Below are positions 25,527 to 35,144 of a DNA stretch of 64,000 nucleotides, piece by piece. Position 1 is the stretch's first letter. The number at the start of each line of letters is the position of its first letter. The position numbers were made by a program, and so were the translations under genes. The notes under the pieces were generated by a model, which made no database searches, was not told the DNA's origin, and saw only the letters and a list, made by a program, of their open reading frames with translations. This DNA comes from Sphingobacterium corticibacter (GTDB lineage Bacteria; Bacteroidota; Bacteroidia; Sphingobacteriales; Sphingobacteriaceae): contig NZ_QDKG01000002.1 in the NCBI RefSeq assembly GCF_003076635.1, positions 1-64,000 of the forward strand. Direction: 5' to 3'.

Positions 25527-26168
25527 CTAGCTTTCCTTATTATATTGTGCTATGAAAGCCAATAGCTCGGTAGCACTCTGCACATTCAGTTTCCTGTTGA
25601 TATTCTTACGATGAGTTTCAATCGTGTACGTACTCAGGTCCAAGTCGGCCGCAATCTGTTTGGTCGCTAACCCTTTTTTTATCAATTTAATAATCTCGAC
25701 CTCTCGTGGAGTCAATTTAAATTGAGACAAAAATGGATCGATAATTTCGTTTGCTTGTTGAGTCTCAAAATCATTCTCTGGACAAGAAAACACTTTCTTC
25801 CCATCTCGTATTTGAAGGAGTATCTCTCGCAGTTCGGGAGCTGTTGTATCTTTCATGATATACGCATGCGCCCCCATCTCCTTGGCTTTCTCCACCAGCT
25901 TCATATCTTTATACATAGAAATAAAAACGACACGAATGTTCGGATGATATGTTCGAATGGAAGTAGCAGCTTGCAGACCATCAACTATGGGCATGTTAAT
26001 ATCCATCAGAATAAGATCTGGCAGTTGCGTGTTTATAAGTTGCAGTAATACCCGACCATTGGGTACTTGTGCAATAATATCAAACTCAGGCATAGCACCA
26101 ACAATTTGCGCCAAACCATCCGCAAATAGCAAGTGATCGTCTGCTATTATAATCCTTGTTTTTTCCAT
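25527..26168 (-). CDS. NarL/FixJ-type response regulator
   Basis: A 213-residue regulator with an N-terminal receiver (IIIADDHLLFADGL with the acidic pair; phospho-acceptor Asp in PDLILMDINMP; Lys in YIMKDTT) and a C-terminal LuxR helix-turn-helix (LTPREVEIIKLIKKGLATKQ). Phosphorylation by the adjacent sensor kinase would let it bind DNA. ATG 26168 is preferred over 26186; with it, the gene starts just past the kinase stop (26170). Targets unknown; the divergent OmpA-like gene is a possible one. Confidence 0.92.
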   Translation of the reverse strand: MEKTRIIIADDHLLFADGLAQIVGAMPEFDIIAQVPNGRVLLQLINTQLPDLILMDINMPIVDGLQAATSIRTYHPNIRVVFISMYKDMKLVEKAKEMGAHAYIMKDTTAPELREILLQIRDGKKVFSCPENDFETQQANEIIDPFLSQFKLTPREVEIIKLIKKGLATKQIAADLDLSTYTIETHRKNINRKLNVQSATELLAFIAQYNKES

Positions 26169-26169
26169 T

Positions 26170-28095
26170 TTATGCTTTTTGAACATTAGGTATGGTAATA
26201 ATCACAGTCGTTCCACGCGCATTACTATCCATATTGACCGTACCTCCCCAAAAAGCGACTCGCGATTCAATATTTCGTATTCCCATTCCGAGATGTCTAT
26301 GATCTACTTTAATACCCTTCCCGTTATCCTCTACTACCAAAATGATTTCATCGCCAATGAAAGAAATATCAATCGATGCCCTTGTGGCCTCGGCGTGCTT
26401 TATCACATTGTTCAATAATTCATTGACTACTCGATAAAGGGTTAGAACAAGTTCCTCTCCGATAGCACGATCATCCCCATGAGTATATAGATCCAGGTGT
26501 AAAGATGTGATACTACGCAGCGATTGTAATCTTTCATTTAGGGTACCAAACAGCCCATTAACTTGCAAATCACGAGGTAAAAGATCGTGCGCTATATTGC
26601 GTAAATCTGCTAAAGCCTTCTTACCAATGGAAAGACTTTTTCGATTATAATTTAATGCAAAATCCGTTTGCCACTCCGGAAGTTCGGGCACGTTGGAAAT
26701 ATGCAGAATCAATGTGCTCAACGTAGCGCCCACATCATCGTGTAAATCCTGCGCTAACCGCCGCCGCTCATCTTCTTGTGCTACAATAACTTGCCGGTTC
26801 ATATCGAGCTCTTGCTTAGCCAACTGTTGCTTTAGATGAATCCGTTCTCCCTTCATCAGATTGTATCGATATATGATCCCTAAGAAGATGATCGTAGTCT
26901 CGACTAATAGGCCAAGCTGCACATTCGTCGGGGTAGAAAAAAGTTCCGTAAGATCTCCATACCTCAGTATCCTATAGCAGGCAAAGAGAATGCTAATCGT
27001 AAGATAACACATCGCCGAAAGGTAGAACCACGCAGGTGTGAATCCCTGTCTTATCCTAACAATGGCGACCCATACAATGCCTACTGCTATACCAGCAACC
27101 GACAAAAGATAGGAATACAATAAGAATTCTTTTAGGTGACTAAAAGAAGGGAAAAAAGATTCAACCGCTAATTTGACAGGTAATGTAATCAGTAGTAATC
27201 CTGTGGCACATTGCAGCACAAACTTTGCTTTGATGCGTAGGTCTTTTAGTTGCAAGAATACGAATGCCAGAAGAGACATTAGTATCATCGTTATCGCGCC
27301 AGTGATGCTCTGAGACAACATAAACCATTCTGGATGATTCGGGAATACAAACTGAAATTCAGCACCCACACTACAGAACATCCACGACATAGCAGCTAGC
27401 ACATAAAGCGAATATAGATAATGTATACGATCACCTAAAGTAACTCCCAAAAAAAGATTCACAAAGACATTGAAGAGCATAAATCCTAAAAAAAGCCCAA
27501 AAATGGTGTAGAGCCGCTGCTCTTTCCCTTTAAAATAGTCTTCATCCATTAACTCTGGTTTGATGCTAAAAATCTTTCCTTCTTTTTTTGTGTGAATGAT
27601 AAAATACTCTGTCGCACCAGCAGTAAGTTTTAAGGGCAAAACGAAATCATGATATGGGTAAGGACGCGTGTCAAACGGAAGTGTCGCACCAGTCTCCCAT
27701 AACTGCTTCATGCCATCAGGTGTTTGGTAAAATACCCGCACGCTGTCCAAATGCGGATTATTGAGCTGAAAGTAAATCGTGCGATTGTCGGAACCAGAAT
27801 TTTGAAGCTTCAGGCTCAACCAATAATGATCGTTCCCAAAGGTAGAATGAATGCCAGACGAGGGCGCAAGACTCTTTCCACCCATACCCGAAAATAGAGA
27901 AAAAACACTGTCTGGATCTAAAATTTCGGATGTCCGAAACCAGTGTAGGTGGTCGTTAATGACATACCTATCGCCTCCCCCTATCTGCAATACTATGATG
28001 CTGTCTCCTGCAGCTTGAGCTCGAGAATAACCCACTATAAATAGTATTATGACAGCGAGGAATATTGATCTATAAGACAATTGCAGGCATTTCAT
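26170..28095 (-). CDS. 7TMR-DISM sensor histidine kinase
   Basis: About 641 residues: signal peptide (ending YSRAQA), a 7TMR-DISM extracellular domain of the beta-sandwich type (about residues 35-170, with YWLSLKLQNSGSDNRTIYFQ), seven membrane helices (about 190-390), a short coiled coil (KGERIHLKQQLAKQEL), a HisKA_3 dimer domain with the phospho-His in AQEDERRRLAQDLHDDVG, and an HATPase domain (VVNELLNNVIKHAEAT, VEDNGKGI, GMGIRNI). Such kinases sense periplasmic carbohydrate-like ligands. It is transcribed just before its response regulator. ATG 28095 gives a better signal peptide than the GTG at 28128. Confidence 0.93.
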   Translation of the reverse strand: MKCLQLSYRSIFLAVIILFIVGYSRAQAAGDSIIVLQIGGGDRYVINDHLHWFRTSEILDPDSVFSLFSGMGGKSLAPSSGIHSTFGNDHYWLSLKLQNSGSDNRTIYFQLNNPHLDSVRVFYQTPDGMKQLWETGATLPFDTRPYPYHDFVLPLKLTAGATEYFIIHTKKEGKIFSIKPELMDEDYFKGKEQRLYTIFGLFLGFMLFNVFVNLFLGVTLGDRIHYLYSLYVLAAMSWMFCSVGAEFQFVFPNHPEWFMLSQSITGAITMILMSLLAFVFLQLKDLRIKAKFVLQCATGLLLITLPVKLAVESFFPSFSHLKEFLLYSYLLSVAGIAVGIVWVAIVRIRQGFTPAWFYLSAMCYLTISILFACYRILRYGDLTELFSTPTNVQLGLLVETTIIFLGIIYRYNLMKGERIHLKQQLAKQELDMNRQVIVAQEDERRRLAQDLHDDVGATLSTLILHISNVPELPEWQTDFALNYNRKSLSIGKKALADLRNIAHDLLPRDLQVNGLFGTLNERLQSLRSITSLHLDLYTHGDDRAIGEELVLTLYRVVNELLNNVIKHAEATRASIDISFIGDEIILVVEDNGKGIKVDHRHLGMGIRNIESRVAFWGGTVNMDSNARGTTVIITIPNVQKA

Positions 28096-28472
28096 TAAGA
28101 TAAAGATAACAAAGTATACGACCGCCACGCCATACCCATTACTGGGTATTGTATAACGACAACTCGGGCAATACCTTTACGTAATTTCGTAACGCGATAG
28201 ATCACATACTTTTTTAGGCGTATCGATAAATCTATGAAAAAACAATCAATATCAACCCTACAATTATGAAATACAAAACACAAAATACCCGATCCACTAC
28301 TGCCATTTGCACATCTAGGAATTGCTTCTGGAGAACTAAATAATTTGGACCATACCACCAACGACCTTTACATGGATGAATAGTAAAGTCTAGCATGCCA
28401 AAATCGTTCTGCTGTGTTATTCCACCAAACTTAAACCACATTTCCAAACAATCCATCCCTACCACTAAGATT
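28096..28472. other. divergent promoter region, kinase versus OmpA-like gene
   Basis: About 375 bases without a supported gene. It must hold promoters for both flanking genes, but no clean TAnnTTTG pair was recognised. A reverse-strand frame across 28232-28480 (82 codons) is not called. Confidence 0.4.
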
Positions 28473-29705
28473 ATGGTCATGCGTTATATCTGTATATTGT
28501 ATCTCATTTGTTTTTTACCATTTACCGTGCTAGGCCAAGATGAAGCAAAAACACGAGAGAGCGTATTTTATGGTGGATTACATCTAGGCACGCCCTTATT
28601 TTGGGGAGATCTATATTCCATTGGCGACAAAACTCGATTGGGCTATGGAGGAGGTCTTCTTGGGGGCGTGCAGCTCAACCAGTGGGTTGGCGCAGAGCTC
28701 AATATAGATTACGCGATCGGTAGATTAGGCACCCGCAGCTGGCAAGTAAACGATCTGTTGGATGAGCACGGTATCATTCGATATAGATCTGGCTCACATC
28801 GACTAGGTGATCTATACAGCGAGACGCGATTTTTTCGAACAGGTATCCGGATTCCCATTCAATTGCTAAACTTACTTACGGGTACGGATCAAGCTTTCAA
28901 TCTGGAATTAGCGCCACACTATTATTTAAACAAGTTCGATCCAAATATTAAGGATAGAGATACGAAGGAAATACTTCCTACTGGAGCAAGGCCTAAAAAT
29001 TGGAGTCATTCCTTGGGAGGTGATTTTGCCATGAACTACCGAATGTCGCCGAGAAGCCACATTTTCCTGCGCACCTCATTAAGTTGGCTAGCCGACGATC
29101 AATTTGAAGGCATCCGTACTATACCGGCTTGGCGCGTCAATCTCAATCTTTACACTTCAATTGGTGTTCGACTTGCTTTTGGAAAAAAGACTGTTAACAC
29201 CCCTGTTAGTACAGCGACACTGGTCTCACCAAATGGTAACACCTACATTTCTCTACCGAAAACTAATGCAAACGAACAGGAAAGTGTACCGATCACTACA
29301 CCAATATCAAACGCCGATTCCATCGGCAAAGAATCACTAAACGCGATCACACCCACAACAAAATCATCGGAAAAACTTCCGACAATCTATTTTAAACTTA
29401 ATAGTTCGGTTTTGGACGTGGAACTGCACAAAACTCAACTTAACCGCGTCATCCAATCTGCCATTAAATCCATAGATTATACAATACAAATCGAAGGCTG
29501 GACGGATCCGAGCGGCCCTGCGATATTCAACAAGCGACTTGCGTTGGAACGAGCCAAGAGCGTAGCGAATTACTTAATAAGTGCTGGTATTGATCCTGCG
29601 CGAATATATTATGTGGGAATGGGCATAGACCGAAGCCAACGCAACTTTAAAGATGCTCGTCGCGTAGAAATTACCATCATCTTTGATCAAGACAAAAAAG
29701 ACTAA
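28473..29705 (+). CDS. OmpA-family outer-membrane protein
   Basis: A 410-residue protein with a signal peptide (ICILYLICFLPFTVLGQ). The N-terminal two thirds is beta-rich with the alternating pattern of a barrel (YGGGLLGGVQLNQWVGAELN, NLELAPHYYLNKFD, INLNLYTSIGVRLAF-like segments). After a Ser/Thr/Pro linker (about residues 240-300) comes an OmpA C-terminal peptidoglycan-binding domain: TIYFKLNSSVLDVE, EGWTDPSGP, LALERAKSVANYLISAGIDP, RRVEITI. It likely anchors the outer membrane to the wall. The frame extends upstream to 28395, but ATG 28473 gives the signal. A lipoprotein gene follows 10 bases later. Confidence 0.85.
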   Translation: MVMRYICILYLICFLPFTVLGQDEAKTRESVFYGGLHLGTPLFWGDLYSIGDKTRLGYGGGLLGGVQLNQWVGAELNIDYAIGRLGTRSWQVNDLLDEHGIIRYRSGSHRLGDLYSETRFFRTGIRIPIQLLNLLTGTDQAFNLELAPHYYLNKFDPNIKDRDTKEILPTGARPKNWSHSLGGDFAMNYRMSPRSHIFLRTSLSWLADDQFEGIRTIPAWRVNLNLYTSIGVRLAFGKKTVNTPVSTATLVSPNGNTYISLPKTNANEQESVPITTPISNADSIGKESLNAITPTTKSSEKLPTIYFKLNSSVLDVELHKTQLNRVIQSAIKSIDYTIQIEGWTDPSGPAIFNKRLALERAKSVANYLISAGIDPARIYYVGMGIDRSQRNFKDARRVEITIIFDQDKKD

Positions 29706-29715
29706 TAGTACCATT

Positions 29716-31551
29716 ATGAAACGATATGCTATACTACTAACCTCTCTTCTGATGCTGCTGGGCGCTTGTGAACGGACCGCATTTGACGAACTACTGCGAC
29801 GCCAAGAAGATCTGCAATCACAGCTTGATGAACACGCTGCGCGACTCGCTGCATTAGAAAACGCCGTGTTGGCCATTAATAACGATATCACCTCCCTTAG
29901 TGCTATCGCGAAGGCATTACAAGAAAACATCAGTATTGTTTCTTATAACACCATTAGTGCGGGCTATCTACTAACAATGAGCGACGGCACTACCATCACC
30001 CTCACGAATGGTAAAGATGGAAAGGACGGGCAAAACGGAAATAACGGTACCGATGGTAAGGATGGAAAAGATGGTATAAATGCTCCACAGATCAGTGTGA
30101 AGCAAGATACCGATGGTATTTATTATTGGACGCTTGATGGAGAATTTATAATCCATAACGGATCAAAGTTGCGAGTCACGGGAAAAGATGGTGAGGATGG
30201 ACAGAGCGGCAATAATGGTACAGACGGGAAAGATGGCATTACACCACAACTACGTGTGGACGAAGCCAATAATCAGTGGATGATGAGCTACGACGGTGGA
30301 AATTCTTGGCTCATTGTACGTGACAGCAAAGGTATTCCGGTACCTGCTACAGGTCCGCGTGGCGAAACTGGCCCGGGCGGCTCCCAAGGGCCCGCTGGTC
30401 CTCCGGGTGCCGAGGGAACTTTTGATTTTGCTATTAGCGAGCAGAATGGATTCATTACGATCACGTATCAAGGCAGTTCCTACAGTTTTCCTGTTGCTCA
30501 ACTCAAGATCAGTTCTTCATCTTCAGCGACCTTCTTTGTTACCGAAACAGGTGCACTTTTTGGAACTGGGAGTAACGTTTATGGGCAACTGGGAAACGGA
30601 GATGGAACAAATCGAAATATACCGTACTTCATCATGTCGGGTGTGAAAGATGTTTCTAATTCCGGCGCATTATCTATTATATTGAAAAGCGACGGCACAG
30701 TCTGGGTCGCCGGATATAATTATTCCGGCGAACTCGGCTTGGGATATCCAAATGGCCATGCATACACGTTTACCAGAATCACGGATAATGCAAAAAAGAT
30801 ATATGCTGGCCGCAATGTGTTTGTCATCAAAAATGATAATAGCCTTCATGGCACTGGGCCTAATGAATTCGGGCAATTGGGCCTAGGCGACCGACAAAAC
30901 CGTCATTCGTTGACCAAGATCATGGATGACGTGTCAGATGTTGTCCAAACCTATGCCCACACGCTCATTTTAAAAACTGACGGTGCAGTATATGGTACAG
31001 GAGACAATAATAATCATCAACTAGGACTACCACACGAGCAGACCCCTGAGATAAGTGGTCATGGGACTTTTATAACCACAACCCCGTTAAAATGTATTGA
31101 AAATGTTTCTGCGATTGCCGCTGGCTACAGCGCCTTTTCTATCGCCCTGAAAAAAGATGGAACAGTATGGGGGACCGGAAGTAACAGTAACGGGCAACTT
31201 GGCACCGGCGATTTGGCCGATAGAAGTACTTGGACAAAGCTGACTGACAATGGAAGAAGCGTGGCTGCTGGAACAGCGAGCACGCAAGTATTGAAACAGG
31301 ATGGTACATTGTGGGTAGCTGGAAGCAATTATTATGGTGAACTCGGTTTCGAATCTCCTCAAGACCAATCTAGTTTTGTGCAAGTAGCAACCAGCGTGAA
31401 AAGCATATTTTCGGGTAGTTATTCTAATTCGACATGGTATATTAGGCAGGATAATACGATATGGGCCACGGGAAGCAACACGTACGGACAGCTAGGTCTT
31501 GGAAATACTGTAAACGTAAGATCATTCACACAAGTGCATCTTCGTCAATGA
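29716..31551 (+). CDS. lipoprotein with coiled coil, collagen-like repeats and a seven-repeat RCC1 region
   Basis: About 611 residues. Lipobox LLMLLGAC. Then a coiled coil (LLRRQEDLQSQLDEHAARLA, about residues 22-60), two collagen-like Gly-X-Y tracts (for example NGKDGKDGQNGNNGTDGKDG and, later, GPRGETGPGG), and a C-terminal region of seven RCC1-type repeats with the motif G-x-N-x-x-G-Q-L (GSNVYGQLGNGD, GYNYSGELG, GPNEFGQLG, GDNNNHQLG, GSNSNGQLG, GSNYYGELG, GSNTYGQLG). Seven repeats fit a full propeller. The likely place is the cell surface, held on a trimeric stalk. Function unknown. It follows the OmpA-like gene by 10 bases. Confidence 0.8.
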   Translation: MKRYAILLTSLLMLLGACERTAFDELLRRQEDLQSQLDEHAARLAALENAVLAINNDITSLSAIAKALQENISIVSYNTISAGYLLTMSDGTTITLTNGKDGKDGQNGNNGTDGKDGKDGINAPQISVKQDTDGIYYWTLDGEFIIHNGSKLRVTGKDGEDGQSGNNGTDGKDGITPQLRVDEANNQWMMSYDGGNSWLIVRDSKGIPVPATGPRGETGPGGSQGPAGPPGAEGTFDFAISEQNGFITITYQGSSYSFPVAQLKISSSSSATFFVTETGALFGTGSNVYGQLGNGDGTNRNIPYFIMSGVKDVSNSGALSIILKSDGTVWVAGYNYSGELGLGYPNGHAYTFTRITDNAKKIYAGRNVFVIKNDNSLHGTGPNEFGQLGLGDRQNRHSLTKIMDDVSDVVQTYAHTLILKTDGAVYGTGDNNNHQLGLPHEQTPEISGHGTFITTTPLKCIENVSAIAAGYSAFSIALKKDGTVWGTGSNSNGQLGTGDLADRSTWTKLTDNGRSVAAGTASTQVLKQDGTLWVAGSNYYGELGFESPQDQSSFVQVATSVKSIFSGSYSNSTWYIRQDNTIWATGSNTYGQLGLGNTVNVRSFTQVHLRQ

Positions 31552-31616
31552 TTTACTAGCATCCGCTAAAATCGAAATCGTCTAGTAGTCCTGATTTATT
31601 CTAATGGTTGAGGTAC

Positions 31617-32747
31617 CTACAAGCCTAGTGTTTCGATCAGTTCTTTGGCTACGATACGCCCTGCTCTATTCGCTCCGATTGTAGATGCGGAAGGACCATA
31701 TCCTGCGAGATGAATTCGGTGATCCTTGGCTACCTGGGTCGCTAATTTTCCAGACATCACAATACCACCTTCTTCATTCGTAAGCTGTAAAGGTGCCAGA
31801 TGATCCAAAGAATGATGAAATCCGGTATTCCAAAAGATCACATCCGCATCTAGTGTGGTACCATCCGCCCATCGTACGCCAGTTTCGGTTAATTCGTCAA
31901 ACATGGGTTTTCTATCTAAGACACCTTTTTGCATCATGCCACGAATTGCGGGCGTCGTGGGCAAGCCCGTGACAGAAACAACCGATTTAGGAGGTAATCC
32001 ATCTCTCACGCGGGCCTCTACCATCGCTACCGCTTCGCGACCAAGATCTGGATTGAAATCAAAATCTTTGAATTCGGGCGGTCTGCGTGTGACCCAACTT
32101 GTTTGTGTCACTTTAGACACTTCATTTAAAAGTTGAATAGCCGAAATACCCGCCCCGACAATGATCACGTGTTTTCCTTCAAACGCTTGTGCGTTTATAT
32201 AATTCGCGGTATGCAGTTGCTGACCTTTAAATTTTTCAGAGCCTGGATAGCTTGGAATCCGGGGCGTTTTCCAGGTGCCTGTAGCATTGACTATACCCTT
32301 GGCCTTGAACTGAACGCCATCCGTATGAATAAGAAAGTGATCATTTTTCTCCGTTACTCGTTGTACTTTGAGTGGACGTATAATGGGCAGTTCAAACGTT
32401 TTTTCGTAAACACCATAATACTGAGGTAGTGCCACACTAGCTTTCAACGTCTTGTCATTCGTATTTACGGTGTCGTCAAAAGCTAATCCCGGCAAATCAT
32501 TAATGCCGTTAACATTATCTAAAGTCAATGAACTCCAGCGATGCTGCCAAGCTCCGCCCGGGCCAGATTCATCATCGATGATTACAAATCCTTTTCCAGG
32601 TTCAATGCCTGCTTTTTTCAGGTAATATGCTGCCGATAAGCCGGCTTGTCCGGCTCCTATCACCACAATATCCACATGGTAAAAAGTGGTGGATTTTATA
32701 CTGTTCGACTGCGAAGAGCTGCTAGTTACCTCGTTGTTGGTTGCCAT
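31617..32747 (-). CDS. FAD/NAD(P)-dependent oxidoreductase, FMO/CzcO-like
   Basis: A 376-residue cytosolic flavoprotein with two dinucleotide-binding motifs: VVIGAGQAGLSAAYYL near residue 29 (FAD) and VIIVGAGISAIQLL near 190 (NADPH), a GPGGAWQHRW stretch, and the flavin-monooxygenase fingerprint FKGQQLHTANY just before the second. The final NRAGRIVAKELIE helix is also typical. These enzymes oxygenate soft nucleophiles or Baeyer-Villiger substrates; the substrate is not predictable. Stand-alone gene. Confidence 0.88.
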   Translation of the reverse strand: MATNNEVTSSSSQSNSIKSTTFYHVDIVVIGAGQAGLSAAYYLKKAGIEPGKGFVIIDDESGPGGAWQHRWSSLTLDNVNGINDLPGLAFDDTVNTNDKTLKASVALPQYYGVYEKTFELPIIRPLKVQRVTEKNDHFLIHTDGVQFKAKGIVNATGTWKTPRIPSYPGSEKFKGQQLHTANYINAQAFEGKHVIIVGAGISAIQLLNEVSKVTQTSWVTRRPPEFKDFDFNPDLGREAVAMVEARVRDGLPPKSVVSVTGLPTTPAIRGMMQKGVLDRKPMFDELTETGVRWADGTTLDADVIFWNTGFHHSLDHLAPLQLTNEEGGIVMSGKLATQVAKDHRIHLAGYGPSASTIGANRAGRIVAKELIETLGL

Positions 32748-32894
32748 ACATTTTCACGAAAAAACTGTTTTAAGAGCAAAAGATCCACACTGGATTTTTT
32801 CTATCTCAAGGTATGTTTTTTCTATCTTTTGTCGACCATCAAGATGTAAAAATTTAGGTGTTCTTCAAGGGCATTTTGATAGGATTATATTGGC

Positions 32895-33887
32895 TTATTC
32901 TTGATAGGTATAGAAATATATTCGTCGCAAAGATGCTCGGACATCAGGAAAATAGTCTTTAATGGTATTATTATTTCGAATGTACTCTTCCATCTCTTTA
33001 CACGCTTCCAAATCGCCTTTGTGATAGCGCACAGCCGCTATTTTACCACGATCGTTGCGCATGGATATCACATTTATTCCTTCACGCAGCGGATGTATGT
33101 TATCTGTTACAAAAATGTGCTGATGATGCAAATTATGCGCATATTCTTCTATCACAGGATCTCCAAATATGTCATAACCCCAATGTGTCTGGTACAAATG
33201 GGAGATCCTTTCGGGAAAACCCAAAGCAACGCGCACACGTACTGGACGTCCGTAATTGATGCGGGGTTTCCAGTTTCTTTCGTTTTTCAGAAACGTAGAC
33301 AGGATGGAATCTGAGACATCGCTGGCGTTTGGAATAAGTTGGCCATCCAGATCCACATCAAAGCTCGGCCACTGTATTTGACCGATTCTAGTGTATTTTG
33401 TCGTGGTATCTACTGGTACAAGCTGCTGTACATAAGCAGCCCAACTTTTTAGAAAACGTCCCATACCTCCGGGAGATTCTGCATCAACTAGATAATAGCC
33501 ACCAAATATATTTTGTCTGGTAAATACATTCTCCCACGACGTGAAATATAACTCCTCACTGTATTCGTCAAATTGATAAAAAGCTCGGAGATGCAAACTA
33601 TCTTGATCGTTGTACAAGAACTCGGGCACCGTACCGAAAAGCGGCGTCAAATCAGCTCTAGTGGACATGTATTTGGCTTTATTGGCGATGAGCAAATTAC
33701 TGGATTCACCCTTTCTAAATTCCAATTCAAGATATCCATTCTTACCTCTTAGATCCGGTTTTAATGCGTGGATTTGCTGTTCTATCCAAGCTGTCAAACT
33801 ATCCCAAGAGTTAGTGATTTCTTGCGCACTAGTTTGCTGCATCGTCAAACTCCATAAGACGATGAATAATAACATTAGTTTTTTCAT
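32895..33887 (-). CDS. secreted protein with TonB-C-like segment
   Basis: A 330-residue protein with a signal peptide (MLLFIVLWSLTMQQTSAQ). Residues 165-225 read WPSFDVDLDGQLIPNAS, then SILSTFLKNERNWKP and NYGRPVRVRVALGF. This is the layout of a TonB C-terminal domain (VxVxxxGxI..., WxPAxxxGxPVxVxV), but there is no TonB box or membrane anchor. The rest is a beta-rich domain with no recognised family. It is the last gene of an operon, 11 bases behind the anti-sigma gene. Role unknown. Confidence 0.6.
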   Translation of the reverse strand: MKKLMLLFIVLWSLTMQQTSAQEITNSWDSLTAWIEQQIHALKPDLRGKNGYLELEFRKGESSNLLIANKAKYMSTRADLTPLFGTVPEFLYNDQDSLHLRAFYQFDEYSEELYFTSWENVFTRQNIFGGYYLVDAESPGGMGRFLKSWAAYVQQLVPVDTTTKYTRIGQIQWPSFDVDLDGQLIPNASDVSDSILSTFLKNERNWKPRINYGRPVRVRVALGFPERISHLYQTHWGYDIFGDPVIEEYAHNLHHQHIFVTDNIHPLREGINVISMRNDRGKIAAVRYHKGDLEACKEMEEYIRNNNTIKDYFPDVRASLRRIYFYTYQE

Positions 33888-33898
33888 AGGTGATCTTT

Positions 33899-34543
33899 TT
33901 ACTCAGCCCCAATATGCAGGCGGAAGTTTGCTTTTTCACCTTCCCAAAGCAGTTCTTGTTGAATCGTCTCTTTGATCTTCTCGACAAAATGACTATCGCT
34001 TGTCCCGCTGATACGGATGTCGTCTGCGTGCCCATTAACGATATCAAATTGAACATCGACAGAGATCGCATTCGTATACGAGGACAGGTTTTTGTGGAGC
34101 TCTTGCGAAAATCGATCCCAACCTTTGAGTGGTCGTGCATCTGAATTTTCTTCTGGCACCACTTGCACACGAAGCGCAGGCGTGATAATCGTGATGCCTT
34201 CCACTTGCGCGGAATTAGTCGGTTTTTGCTGTAAATGACGGAACACCAACAGCGAACACACTACCACAAACATGACTGCGGCGACCAGCCCAACAGTCAG
34301 CCTTTGCCAGCCGAAGAACCGTCTATTGCGTTCTAGGCCTCTCTGCTCTATGCGCTCCGCCAAACGCTTTTGCAACAGACTCAAGGGAGCGGTTTCTACG
34401 CCATTTTGCAACTTATAACCATCGATCGCATCTTGTAAAAAAGGATCGTTGATCGCTTCGCGTTCTAGGGCATGCATATCCTCTCGGCTCATGAGCCCAG
34501 CCACATAATTGTGAATTCGAGATAACTGATAATTATTGTCCAT
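33899..34543 (-). CDS. anti-sigma factor-like membrane protein with TonB-C-like tail
   Basis: A 214-residue single-pass protein. The N-terminus IHNYVAGLMSREDMHALERE, with DPFLQDAIDGY behind, is the sigma-contacting part common to Bacteroidota anti-sigma factors. The membrane helix is LTVGLVAAVMFVVVCSLLVF (about residues 82-101). The periplasmic part ends VQFDIVNGHADDIRISGTS, with a final WEGEKANFRLHIGA, which has the strand pattern of a TonB C-terminal domain. The ATG used overlaps the sigma stop in a TAATG; an earlier ATG at 34561 is less likely. Confidence 0.7.
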   Translation of the reverse strand: MDNNYQLSRIHNYVAGLMSREDMHALEREAINDPFLQDAIDGYKLQNGVETAPLSLLQKRLAERIEQRGLERNRRFFGWQRLTVGLVAAVMFVVVCSLLVFRHLQQKPTNSAQVEGITIITPALRVQVVPEENSDARPLKGWDRFSQELHKNLSSYTNAISVDVQFDIVNGHADDIRISGTSDSHFVEKIKETIQQELLWEGEKANFRLHIGAE

Positions 34544-35079
34544 TACATTTTTTCCATGCACAGCTTCAGATTGCGTTTCCCATTCTGAATATAGCTTTTC
34601 ACTTTATTCAGATCGAAACCAGTCATCGCTGCAATTTCTTTATAACATTTCTTCTCCAAGTAAAATAGGCGTACACACTGCTCCTGCTCTGGTATTAAGC
34701 CCACTAAGCAAACTTCCAGCTTTTCGAAATCCTGTTCTAGCCATACGACCTCGTCTGGCACGGATAATTGCGCTTCGGCTTCGGTCAGGTGCTGATCGAT
34801 CGGCACGCTATTTTGTCGTTTATCTTTGCGTAGCTGCATGAGGCAATAGTTGCGGGCATACACATACAGCCAACTTTTAAAATTGTCTACTTCGTGTGTA
34901 CGCATCTTGCTGATGAGTTCTTCAAAGATTTGCATCACCGCATCCTGACTATGATACTGATCTTGCAGGTACTTGTAGCACACACCGTAAAGCAAAGACA
35001 TGTAAGGAGTAAATAATTCTCCTAAATCTTGCAGATTTCCGGTCTGTCTATAGCGTATGAGCAATGTGCGTTCGTCCAT
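34543..35079 (-). CDS. ECF-type RNA polymerase sigma-70 factor
   Basis: A 178-residue sigma factor. Region 2: YHSQDAVMQIFEEL and FKSWLYVYARNYCLMQLRKD. Region 4: GLIPEQEQCVRLFYLEKKCY and EIAAMTGFDLNKVKSYIQNG. It is translationally coupled to the anti-sigma gene by a one-base overlap. The transcript continues into the secreted TonB-C-like protein. A TonB receptor operon lies just upstream, past a terminator, and may be a target. Confidence 0.92.
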   Translation of the reverse strand: MDERTLLIRYRQTGNLQDLGELFTPYMSLLYGVCYKYLQDQYHSQDAVMQIFEELISKMRTHEVDNFKSWLYVYARNYCLMQLRKDKRQNSVPIDQHLTEAEAQLSVPDEVVWLEQDFEKLEVCLVGLIPEQEQCVRLFYLEKKCYKEIAAMTGFDLNKVKSYIQNGKRNLKLCMEKM

Positions 35080-35144
35080 CTAAAGTATTTTACTTCGCTA
35101 TCATAATGATGCAGGAAGATACCATTTTCCATAAACTCTCCGTC

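Noticed and set aside
28232..28480. 82-codon reverse frame in the kinase/OmpA gap with a hydrophobic end
   Set aside because: No family match, covers the OmpA-like gene start and the expected promoter region, no ribosome site; taken as chance.
30009..30240. Tandem DNA repeat or CRISPR-like array
   Set aside because: The repetition is the Gly-X-Y coding pattern of the collagen-like tracts inside an open frame; no spacers.
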